A DNA stretch of 29,001 bases, taken from Ichthyophonus hoferi (taxonomy: Eukaryota > Opisthokonta > Ichthyosporea > Ichthyophonida > Ichthyophonidae). The notes below the pieces were generated by a model that did not search any database, was not told the origin of the DNA, and was given only the letters and a program-made list of their open reading frames with translations. Shown in pieces: positions 1 through 10,791 of this stretch. Each line of letters starts with the position of its first letter. The stretch's first letter is position 1. The translations under genes were made by a program, and so were the position numbers. The stretch is from assembly GCA_002751075.1 (NCBI GenBank), contig NAOQ01000370.1, positions 6,630 to 35,630 on the forward strand, written 5' to 3'.

Positions 1-550
1 AACTAAATATAACGGGAGAGATATTAAAATAGCTAGCAAATAGGAAATAATTAATATAAAAGAGAGATAAAAATATAAGGTTAATATAGAAATATATAGT
101 CACAGAGCATGGGTAAAGCCCCTGTTGAACTAATGCGCCGCGTATAAAAGAGTAATTGAGATGAGTCAAAATAAGAATAATTTAACCAATAGGACTCGTT
201 ATATATAACTATATATAATTATATCATATAAATATAAAAAATATGAAAGGTAGAAAGAGAGAAACCTAATAGGAATAAGCCATACGACATGCAACCAACC
301 AATATTGAGTATTATTAAAGATCCGATAAACTTGATAAAGCATTATAAATAAACATTACCTAGCATACCTACACTTGAAACAACTCTAATCATTGAATAA
401 ATATCATTTATGGATGAATAGACAACTATATCTAAACCAATAGAAACATATATCAATACTAATGGACCAATAAAAAGTGTGAAAGAATGAGAGCACGTGT
501 GGAGAAGAGCCTCGTTGGTGCAGAGATAGAAGAGAAGGACAGGGTTAGAA
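1..550. other. Left flank, downstream of the last recognised FBXO7 exon
   Basis: This AT-rich stretch lies 3' of the last recognised minus-strand FBXO7 exon. By eye I find no AATAAA or ATTAAA hexamer on the minus strand here. I also find no exon resembling the post-F-box tail of human FBXO7. The gene may therefore end at the stop codon at 551-553, or splice onward past the left edge of the window. An 89-codon minus-strand open frame (343-612) overlaps the F-box exon in a different frame and looks like chance. Confidence 0.5.
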
Positions 551-3500
551 TTACTTCTGCGGTTGAGTCTTAAACGTCCAATTATAAAGCCGTTTCCACA
601 AGGCCTGATCATTGGCTAGCAAATGAAATTGCTTGCATGTGGCACTTAAAGCACACAGGGATGATGCAGGGAGATAGCGAAGGATTAAAAGCTAAATGTA
701 AAGGAGGGAAGCAATCGGTTAATAATTAATTGGCTAATTAACGTTAATTAATAGGAATGGGTATTCATTCGTACTTTAATTGATAGAGAAAGAGAGGAAG
801 ATAGAAAGGTGAGTGAGGATGGGTGCGATTGAGGAGGGAAAGAGAGGAAGTAATTAGATAAAAATTATATATATACCTATAGTATGAGATTGTGGGATTA
901 GCATCATATAATTATAGGTATATAGGTATAGTGTGATTAGAAATATAGTGTTATTAAATTAACTCAGTGTGATTAAAGGTACACTGATTATTGGAACGCG
1001 TAAACGATTCATTAAGGAGGGTTGAGATGATAGTGGCATACTTATATTTACATGTGCGTCCATTTCTTCACAAATTTATGATTGATGGTATGTCAGGAGA
1101 TATTTCCATGTATAGACAATATAGAAAGATATATACACCAATAGTAATATACCAGCGCGTATATAAAGGATAATAACACTATAAAAGGTAATAAGCTCAC
1201 CTGCAGCTCGGGCATTAAGCCAATTAGTGACGAGGTATTAATAATCTATGCAGGGCAGAGCCAATAAGATTAGCTTATATCTATTATTAATTGGGCCAAG
1301 ATATTGTGTGCTATAACCAATCAATTGGTAGAAGTAAAAATATTTAAAAAGCAAACTTATAATTGGATCATTCTGGGGTAGATGCGAGGATATACTAGGA
1401 GGTTATACCGACACTTCATTAGCAGGAATTAAAGTTTAAATAAATTGCTCATATAATCAATATCATCAATATAAGGCCGAATATATCTGCATTAATATAA
1501 TCAGTATATTACGATATATAGTTTAATACCCTATTGTATATAGATTATATAAAACCAGCAAAAGTAACTAACTATATAGATAAATATGCATACATGTATG
1601 CCTTTATATGGCTATATATATGTACATGAATATGTCCAGCTATATATATACATGTGGGCGTGTATTTGCAGGTGTTATCGTTTCAATGCTGCATAGGAAT
1701 TATCCTATACATTGTGTAGTCTTACATGGTTTGGTACATACACTTTAGTGTGATTTTATTTATATACTACTGATACTAGTTGCAGGGTAATAACAAAATA
1801 TAGTGCGACATAATGTAATATGGTATTATATAATATAACTAGTATAATATAGTATATCATAGTATAACATAAAAAAACATTAAAAAAATGTAATCTAGCA
1901 TAGCATAACATAGCATAACAACATAACAGCATCACATAACAGCATAACATAACATAACGAAGTATTAAAAAACATAACATAACAATATAACATAAAATAA
2001 CATAACCTTATATAACATAAAAAAACATAACATATCACAATTTAACACAACGTAGCATAACATAGCATAACAAAACATAGCAAAACACAGTATAACATAA
2101 CATAACATAACATAACGTAGCATAACATAACATAACATAACATAACACAGTATAACATAGCAAACATACATACATCGCAACACAATATAATAGCCTATAC
2201 CATGATATACATAAAATATACCTACCCCAACACTCTCTCTAATGTCGACCAATAGTGGGTCTCCAAGATGCTCCTTAAAATTCTTAAAGAGATCATTCAA
2301 TTGGTGGTATACACTGGGCCCTTCACAGAATAAGGAGATGGTTGGTGATGTGTTAGGCATATAGTAGTGATTATACATACTATAATAAATACCAATATAT
2401 TAATATAGTATAGTAAAATACAACATAATATAATATAATATAATACAATCCAATCCAATCCAATCCAATCCAATACAATACAATACAATACAATAGAATA
2501 CAATACAATAGAATACAATACAATACAGTTTATTATATTATAATATCATATAATATAATATAATACAACACAATACAACACAATGCAACACCATATCCAC
2601 CTTAATATATAACCTATAATCAAGAGCTACACTAACCTAAAGCAATAGAAACAAATGAACATTAGAAATATCAGTTAATAGAACTTCTTAAATAAAAACT
2701 ATAACCGTTACAACCCTGTCACCCACCAATAGTCAGAGGGCGATCATCTCTGACATACTGTGTCACGACCGCTGATAGAGTGTGAATATTTGATTGGTTC
2801 AATGACATCATGGAATGCACGAATAGGTGACGGCCTAAACTCACGGCTTTTACTGTGATAGGATTAGATGGTCCTGATATGGAATGATAATATTGTAGGC
2901 CTGTAGGGGGTGGGAAACAGTCAGGTATTGGTGAGCATGAAAATATAACTTTATATGGATGTGTATTAAAACAATGTTACCATTAGTCTGCATTAAAATA
3001 TAATTGTGTATAGGTGTGAATAAAAATATTTGACGTATGTGTGTATTTAACTATAAATAGAAAAGAGAGGAAGCCAACGACGTGTATGTAGTTGTATCTA
3101 TATTCCCGATTCCCATGACAACCATTCATATCATCCAATTATAACCGACCTATACCTCAACCTTCCACGACCTCTCTCATTATGTAATATTAGTAATAAC
3201 ATATATTATAAAATCATAGTAACAATAATATATACTATCATTATATATCTTATCAATCCTAATTACCCAATAATCTTTAGAGGCAGATTCACCACTAGGA
3301 CATGCGATTGAATCAAACATATCTTAATAAGAGAGTATGCATATACATCGGTATATATATATAATATCATTATTTTCCTGACTGAGTTTGAAAGACACTT
3401 GATTGATGACTGCACTGGTTATAAACAAAAGCACATCATCTTTTTGTTCTTTTTCTTCATCCTATTTAAAATTATCTCTATCAAATTTCAATTCTTTCAC

Positions 3501-6500
3501 AAATAACCGTATAGGTCAATCAGTCTAACTATGAAAGTAATAGTAATCAATGAAATCAATAAAATACAGGTATACATACATGTACTGGGTTTATATAAAT
3601 AAGTTAAATATAAATAATTTAAAAGTATTAAAATTTTAAAATTGTAAAACACCAATCACACACATCTTGTCACTTACTATAGGCTGATGCAGTCTTCCAA
3701 TCATGTGGCATAGCCATACCGTTGCCATCCATACCATTTCCGGCTACCTGGATGAAAAAGTATCAGGGAACCATTTCAACCCGTCAAAAATATTAGCTGA
3801 CACTTTTTATACTTAGATGTAGTTGGCCAATGATTTCGTTAATTCTAAATACTATTACCTGTTGTATTAAATTTAGAAAATTAATCATACTTAATTGTGT
3901 ATGTAATTAAAATTACGTAGTGGATATGATCCTTTTAATTATTAATCGCATCAGCCCGTAATAATCATATTGGCTCTCCGTAGAAACCAATAAAAAGGGA
4001 CAATTGTATCGCGGATAAAGCAAGTGTGATATTAAAAGAAAAGAAAGGAATTAGTCAGACCGACCTATACCCATTAAATCAATAATGTAATTAGTAGTAT
4101 CATCATAATAATGATTCTCACAGCTAGAAAAAAATTGAATTTTAATTTTAATCTCTCCAACACTCCTCTAGAAAATCTTCCGCATACCATTCACTGCATG
4201 CACACGCTCGTTACTATCAATATATCATAAAATATAAACATTCAGCCATTATAAACCAATTAGGAATTGGTCCCAATACGTAGGTTTGGATACAATGAAT
4301 CAATCCAGTTATTTAACTGATTAAGTCATTAGCTGATAACATAAAGTAGTGCGTATGCGTACGTTCCAAAGTTTTGTACTATACTAATTTTCATATGTGA
4401 CTTTTATCCAATAGGAGAGAATATAACGAGAAAGAGGGGAATATATGTATATATAAAAACAACAATAAAAAGTAAAAGGAAAACAAATATGTATGTATAT
4501 GTATATACATATACATATATAATACAAACAATCAAAACAGTCAAAGATTATATGTAAACAGCAATAAAATGTAAACTAATAATAAAATAAATAGAAGAAG
4601 GTATTAAAACACAAAGAAAATAAAACGACAATAACAGTAGGGAAAGAGGTGAAAGAAAAATTAAGAAGAAAAAAAAAAGTAGAATCTAATATATATATGA
4701 AAATAGACCAATAGACCGTAAGAGATAATAATTGTGGGCAGCAGAGGGAAGGGGGCAGGAGATCTAAAAAAAAAGAAAAAGAAAAATATTGCATTATAAA
4801 CAAATAACACCTTCCCTGGTTAATATAAAATGAGGGGAATACAAAAAGGAATGATTAAGTCATAATATGTATATGTAATAGGTACTGGTTATGATAGGAT
4901 GATATTATTGGTAGTTGAAATGTGTAGTAATATAGTAGGATTTATATGGTATGTTGATAATGGTAGATATATGGAAGACAATTGATGTACACAGAGAATA
5001 AAAATAGTAAATAAAACGGATGCCACCCAGTAATTGATTGATTATTAAAAGGATAAGGATATAAAGTAGTATAAATACATATGTACATACACCCACGTAT
5101 GCACATACACATACGTACACACATATATATATATACAAATATGCAAATACATACACATATACATATACAGATATATACACACATTATATATATTTCCATA
5201 TATGAAAATGTATACAAAAAAAGACTAATCAAACCACAAGGGGGGGAGATAGGGGAACTATAATTATGATTATGGGAAAAGATCCAATGAAATAATTGGA
5301 GGCAAAAGAAAAAGAAAGAGAAGATAGTGAAGGTATAATATTCAAATCCATGTTTCACATGCATTGCAAGTATTACATCAATGTTTAATCAGGGCTATAA
5401 AAATAATATATGTAAGTTCTATACTTAGGTATTATATGTATGTATGTCTTAAATACGTCTTATATTTGCGCTATATCGGTTTTATATAATACATTATATC
5501 AAGATATATTTATTATTTCTGCATTACCATAAAAGTGTGTGATTGGTACGTACGATAAAGCCACTCTCCAATAAGCAGCAATGTATGGCTACCATTAAGG
5601 CATCAGATAACGTCTCAACCTGAGCACTGGCATACACATCTTCCAGTCTAGGAGGCCATGTAAATTACTACATATATGATTTATATATTATTTATATGTA
5701 TATTTCTAATTTTCAAACCAAGTACCACATACACACATACATTATACATATATACATATACACCTATCAACATAACCACAAAAACAAGCATAAACACTGT
5801 TAACTACATCCAATAATTACCTTTCAGGTACGCCTGCCCATCCTCGACAACCATTGGTTGGTTCGTTATTTTTAACAGCCAATGCACTATGAGAACCATC
5901 TAGCACTGAACCTGTACTATTTTTTCTTGATGTTGATTGACTTGCACTACCTGACGATGAACTGCAACTACTAATAGAACGAGGGATGGTGGAGGATTCA
6001 ACCTGCATATATGATTGGCGCTAGGTTAATTATAAATTTAAAGAGCCTCGTTAAAACCAAATATCTGGTAATATTATTATTCTTATTGTTGCTTTTGTTG
6101 TGTTAGTGTTGCTGTTACTAATATTAGTAGCACTGGTAGTATTATTATTGTTACTATTATTGATAATACTACTAGCTACTCTCTATCATTATATTATATT
6201 ATATTATACTGTAATATGTTGCATTACATTTTATTGTATTGCATTGTATTGTATTATATTAGGTCATACTATATAAATTATACTTACATACTCTATCATA
6301 CAATATACCTACTTGTGCCCACAGCCAATCTATTTCTTTATTTCGTAACATTTAAAATAATCCTTATTATGAAATTTAATAAACCTATATATTGATTATT
6401 TTATAACTATGAAGTGAAAGGAATATTTCTAAATAGGCTGAGAGAGAGCCTTTCGCATTCGATAAAAAAATACAAATTCAATCAATAATTTGGCTTAGCA

Positions 6501-8528
6501 TTTAAAGTGCCATATGAAAACCCTTGTTAAATTAAAAAATAAAGAAAAAATGATTGGTTAGATAAATGTAATACACATTATGTGAGGAAAACTCACACTG
6601 TTTTAAAATCAACAATCTAAAAATGGCATTAATCATGTTATGGAATTTTAAATAATAGTTAAGCTAATAAATATAAAATCATATCAGCAATAAAAATTAC
6701 ATATAAATATATATATTAATACAATATTATAAAAATAATGAGGTGAAGGTTAAGTTAAATGTTTTAAAAAATGAATAAAAATATTTAAAACATAATTAAC
6801 TAATGTAGTTATTTTTTATCAAGCTAATAAAATAATGACATCACCTCAGTAGGATGGTCCAATTGTTCTTCTTCACTGCCAGAATTCGTTATATCAGCCA
6901 ATGATCTTCCATGTCGTTCCGCTGCATGGGCTATATCAAACTCATTTAACACGAATAGAAGGTCACCACACGTTAGTCCTAGCTGTGTGAATGGATGTTT
7001 AATTAACGCCATTAGCTAAATCTAATCAATAGTGATTAAATGTAGTAGGCAAGCCTGAGGTTCTGCTTTATAGTTAGTATATATGTATAAAAGTATAAAG
7101 GGGTAGGGTATAGTTGGTATATATATATATATATACATACATATACATATGCATACACATATGCATACTATCATGCATACTATCACACATATTATCATAC
7201 ATACACTCCAGCATATATGCATACATACATACATACATACAGACATACCGACATACATACTATCATACATACATATGAACATATATACGTATATACATAT
7301 AATACACATATACTATCATGTATACTATCATAATACTATCATACATGAATATATATAAGGTATAACCTTTTGCATGCAGATGAGTATATGGTTAAATACA
7401 TCTACGTTGGTAATAATTGTCAAAGTTATAGATCAACAACATAATGTATACAACACACACTAGTCATATATGAATATGATGACGTCAGGGATATATCCAT
7501 GTTTAATAAATAAGTTGATCACACAGTGGTCCATATCAAAAGAACTATAATAAGGGAAAATTATAATTATATATATACTTATTTAAAAAAAAATACACAG
7601 CCATAACATAACATAATATATATAGTAGTTCACCTCTTTCAAAGTCTTCTGCTCCTCCTCCTCTTTCTCTATTAAGGGATTCTGATTATTCAACGATAGA
7701 ATAACTTTAGGTGTCTCTGATGTTATAGGGTACAGTGTAGGTTATTATAGGTTACAGAGTATATCATAGGGCATAGTGTAGGGTATAGTGTAGGTTAGGT
7801 GTATGTTCTAGGGTACGATATAGGGTATAATACAGAATATATTATAAGATAGAGCGTAGGGTAGAGTATAGGGTATAATGTAGGATCTAGCGTACGGTGT
7901 AGGTTAGTGTACGGTCTAGCATGAGGTGTAGGTTAGTGTAGGTTAGATAATTAATTATCATAGATATTTAAGTATGAATGTGTCATAATAAGTACGTGTA
8001 TGTGCCTGTATGTAGATGTGTATGTACTTTCATGCTTTTTATCTGCCTGTGTGTAGGAATGACTGGCTCTACATAGAGACTATTTGTGGAAGAAAGAGGT
8101 GGAGCTATTCCCACAATCTACTAAAAGTGGGCACTGTCATCTTAGGATTAGTTTAGATTAAATCTCTTTCTAATTGTTTCAACATTCTTAACTAAAGTCA
8201 GCTACTATATTTTGAAATACACTGCCTAAGTGTATATAATATGCAGTGTGCCTGTTATTGACTATTTAAAAAAGAAAAGGGACAAGTAGTTTTATAAAAG
8301 ATTGAAGTTCACATGTTAGTATGAAATATATCTATAAAGCCATATATATTAATTTATGTATATATGTATATATGTAAAAATTAGCACACCAAAAGTAAAA
8401 TTAAAAATACCATTATAATCATCGGTGAAAACTCGTTGGACGGTACTAATAAATGAAGAGAAAGTGATATTTTCACTTTCAGCCACTACTGAATGAGTGA
8501 CTCCATCAAACCTAATTCTCAGTCTCAT
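551..8528 (-). CDS. FBXO7: FBXO7-like F-box protein (Ubl, FP and F-box domains), ten exons, C-terminal end uncertain
   Basis: FBXO7 is the substrate receptor of an SCF (SKP1-CUL1-F-box) ubiquitin ligase. In vertebrates it also binds the proteasome regulator PI31 through its FP domain and works with Parkin in mitophagy. Exons in transcript order are 8528-8411, 7716-7634, 7015-6845, 6002-5821, 5647-5554, 3747-3678, 2900-2727, 2320-2226, 1245-1201 and 691-551. Each junction has GT-AG ends and keeps phase, giving 390 codons. Residues 1 to about 85 form a ubiquitin-like domain that starts MRLRIRF (human MRLRVRL) and contains ILSLNNQNPL and LGLTCGDLLFVL. Residues 86-185 are a Ser-rich linker. Residues 186-329 form the FP domain, with DALMVAIHCCLLESGFI, MPHDWKTASAYSLQYYHS and YHQLNDLFKNFKEHLGDPLL. 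The F-box spans about residues 338-375 (MPELQLLILRYLPASSLCAL, then CKQFHLLANDQALWKRLY). The start is the first ATG, with A at -3. Human FBXO7 has 522 residues including a proline-rich tail. No such tail is visible here; either the stop at 551-553 is real, or the donor-like GTAATT just before it splices to an exon outside the window. Identity rests on remembered human sequence, not a search. Confidence 0.87.
1863..2165. repeat. Imperfect ATAAC pentamer array
   Basis: Degenerate tandem 5-bp units (CATAA/ATAAC, with ATAGC and AAAAC variants) fill much of the FBXO7 intron between 1246 and 2225. The periodicity leaves long spurious minus-strand frames rich in CYVML, which are not genes. Confidence 0.85.
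2395..2605. repeat. AATAC/AATCC/AATAT pentamer array
   Basis: This second pentanucleotide array shifts along its length from TAATA through CAATC and CAATA to CAACA units. It sits in the FBXO7 intron between 2321 and 2726. Gradual variant changes like this are typical of slippage-driven microsatellites. Confidence 0.8.
5075..5195. repeat. CATA/TA simple repeat
   Basis: Alternating CATACA, GTACAC and TATATA units lie in the 1.8-kb FBXO7 intron (3748-5553). The rest of that intron is A-rich simple sequence, with homopurine runs at about 4440-4760, and shows no exon signal that I could support. Confidence 0.75.
6072..6265. repeat. Degenerate ATT/GTT trinucleotide then ATATT pentamer repeats
   Basis: Degenerate TTATTG/TTGTTG/TAGTA triplets (about 6072-6180) are followed by ATTAT and TGTAT pentamers (about 6190-6262) inside the FBXO7 intron 6003-6844. 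The remainder of that intron is AT-rich and featureless by eye. Confidence 0.7.
7105..7345. repeat. CATA/TACA tetranucleotide-rich tract
   Basis: A (TA)n run at about 7117-7135 leads into imperfect CATA, CATAC and TATCATA units. It lies in the FBXO7 intron 7016-7633. Open frames of MCMY or HTHI type on both strands here are repeat artefacts. Confidence 0.8.
7721..7945. repeat. Irregular TAGGGTA/TAGGTTA minisatellite
   Basis: Roughly 10-bp units built on TAGGGTATAGTG, TAGGTTAG and TACGGTCTAG repeat irregularly immediately intron-side of FBXO7 exon 2 (7634-7716). The array starts within a few bases of the exon's splice acceptor. The units resemble degenerate telomeric motifs but never settle into regular TTAGGG. 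Confidence 0.75.
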
Positions 8529-9154
8529 GTTATATAGATAATCACTCAATGGTTTGACTGAGTAGCGTCCACAGCTAACTATACTACTCTCTTTTGTCCT
8601 ATTTTAAAACCAAAATCACTATTAAACTGTTTAATTTTTTATTTTATTTTCTGTACTATTTAATGTTTGGTTTTGTTGTTTTTAAGAATAAAATAGATAG
8701 TCGTCTGTGAGCCATAGCCTCGCATGCCATTGGCCCATTAGTTTTTATTTGTTCAAATAGTATGTATAATTACCATATATGTAAATTAAATTGCGCATAC
8801 CGTGGTTTCACAATCGCCACTGTAGATTAACTGGCTTTGTATATAAACTAACTAATACCACAATAGTGTGTAGTTTTAATAATAATAATAATAATAATAA
8901 TAATAGTAATAATAGTAATAATAATAATAATAATAATAGTAATAATAATAATAATAATAATGATTAATAATTTATTCCTAGTAGGATAAATTCATTTAGC
9001 ATCTCTTTATGTTATATACAGCATTATATATACAGTAATATCTAAAAGGTTTTTTATATTTTTGTCACTCGACTTCTCTTTATTTTACCGTTCTTTACAG
9101 CATAAATAATTGAATACTCTAGAGGTAAAACGCTATTTTCAACTTCTTTTCCCC
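8529..9154. promoter_or_regulatory. Divergent promoter region between FBXO7 and the ankyrin gene
   Basis: The two start codons point away from each other across 626 bp, so this interval must hold both transcription starts or a shared bidirectional promoter. It contains an AAT microsatellite. An acceptor-like TTCTTTACAG ends at 9100, which may close a 5' UTR intron of the ankyrin gene. I see no convincing TATA box at a definite position. Confidence 0.55.
8878..8962. repeat. AAT trinucleotide microsatellite
   Basis: About 28 AAT units run in tandem with a few AGT interruptions. The array lies within the divergent promoter region, so its length could affect spacing or nucleosome placement there. 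Confidence 0.95.
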
Positions 9155-10791
9155 ATGGACGCTCTGACTGCTGCCAGGCAGGGTAACACAGGAATCCTAT
9201 ACGCCCTGCTTAAAACATCAGCAGCAGAGGACTACATAGATAGAGCTACAGGAAATACAGTGGGACACGAGGCTGTATTAGGAGGACATGTTGATTGCTT
9301 GTTGTTAGCGCTACGATATGGTCTACCTGTTGATTATCAGGTGAGTGATATGAGCATTGCTTCTAATAAAGTCTGTTTGGTGGCAATCAACGCCTTCAGC
9401 ATAGTTTTATAAATATCTGTTTTTGATATAGAACTATTTTTTTGTATGTTTCTGTTCCTTTCCCCTTCTTTATTATTTACTTCCTACTCTATCTTGTCTT
9501 CCGACTTCCTTCCTTCCTCTTTCCCATCCCATTTATTGCCCCTTCTCACATCCTCCTGGTCCTCATTATAAATATTCATGGTCTCAATAATACAGGGTTT
9601 ATAGGTAGACCGAAAATTATAATTATACGAGGGGTTTATATAATGAGGTTTATCTGTGTGTACAGAGGGCACGTGTACCAACACACTACTATTTATTTGC
9701 TATATATAAATAGATGTGTGTATTTACTTGCTATATATGTGCTGCATGGACCCTTATGCTTCTTCTTATTCAGAATTTAGCCGGGGAGACCATGATATAT
9801 ATAGCTATGCAAGTAGGTGATGACAGAGCTGTGACACATCTAGTTGCCGCAGGTTGTGACGTCAACCTACCTGCCTATAGTGGACTGTCGCCCTTAATGG
9901 GTAGGGGAAATAGAATGAAGATACTCCCGTAGATATGTGTGTGTGTGTGTGTGCAAAAGGAGAGAATGCTTATGTGTGAGAATATTAAAATTAAAATTAA
10001 ATAATATAGATTGTACAACGATATACATATACATATTATCATTTATACCATTATACTAGCATACTAGCGTATATTTTATCTTATTTGCTATCATGCATAC
10101 TATCATCAAATATAATGTTATACATATTATTATACCTACTTTCATACATGTGCATACAAATGACTGCACCAACGCCCACACTACAGTGGCCACCCGACAC
10201 GGAAATTTAAACTGTCTAGTGAATTTTCTACGCAAGCAATGCATCTGTGAAGGTTTTTGCCATTGCAACTGTACCATTGATGTATGGAGGAGAGAGCCTG
10301 AGAGTGGATTGACAGCTATTGATCTAGCTCGCCATTATGGCCGTGAAGATTGCTGGAATTTTTTGTGTAGTTATATGGATGAAAACCAGGTGAGATACAT
10401 GTATGCATGCATGTGTAATGTATTGGTATAATTCTCTGTGGAAATGGCTACGTTTGTATCTGACTATGTATATGTTTGTGAAATACCAACATCCTTTTGT
10501 TTTTATATCGACTACTAGATGTTAGTATATATTATTTTTCCTGATCATGTTGATGAGTCTATAGCAATGTCACAAAACTTTGTTAAGTCTTCTCATTGAT
10601 TTTTATTTAATGAGACTTAAACCTAAAAGTTTTTATTGTTTGGTCTACAGTCACGTGAGGAAATGGCAGATGTGTTACGACAGGAGGAAGTAGATGATTT
10701 ATGTGATTTAATGGGCCTTGACCAATCACAAGCTGATATCCACCGAAATGCTGTAGATCTATTGACAGATGATTTGGCTAGAGCTTGGTAA
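9155..10791 (+). CDS. Ankyrin-repeat protein with Cys-rich insertion and acidic C-terminal segment, four exons
   Basis: Exons are 9155-9340, 9774-9900, 10187-10389 and 10651-10791. All junctions are GT-AG and in phase, giving 218 codons. About five ankyrin-type repeats fill residues 1 to about 170, with recognisable cores ALTAARQGNTGILYALL, GHEAVLGGHVDCLLLALRYG, MQVGDDRAVTHLVAAGCDVN, SPLMVATRHGNLNCLVNFL and GLTAIDLARHYGREDCWNFL. Repeat 4 carries an extra loop, CICEGFCHCNC (residues 123-133), with five Cys and one His. Residues 173-218 are acidic and helical in character (EEMADVLRQEEVDDLCDLMG and onward), perhaps a UBA-like or other small helical module. Ankyrin repeats bind proteins; the partner and pathway are unknown. 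The start is the first ATG after the acceptor-like site ending at 9100; its context has C at -3 but G at +4. A donor-like GTAAAT overlaps the stop codon, so a longer spliced form is possible. I do not recognise a specific family. Confidence 0.77.

Noticed and set aside
343-612. Minus-strand frame of 89 codons
   Set aside because: It overlaps the F-box exon in a different frame and has no recognisable protein character.
1756-2518. Three overlapping minus-strand open frames rich in Cys, Tyr, Val, Met and Leu
   Set aside because: They read through pentamer microsatellites. Only the short FBXO7 exon 2226-2320 embedded in one of them has splice signals and family similarity.
4905-5364. Hydrophobic, Tyr/Val/Cys-rich minus-strand frames and an HIHT-type plus-strand frame
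   Set aside because: They are products of CATA/TA simple repeats within an FBXO7 intron.
7480-7487. TGACGTCA in an FBXO7 intron
   Set aside because: It is an isolated site about 1 kb inside the gene, with no second site nearby.
7721-7945. Interstitial telomeric repeat
   Set aside because: Units vary in length and sequence and never form consecutive TTAGGG or another known telomere motif.
9857-9864. TGACGTCA in the ankyrin gene
   Set aside because: It falls inside coding exon 2 (Cys-Asp-Val-Asn codons), so it is not counted with the upstream CRE cluster.
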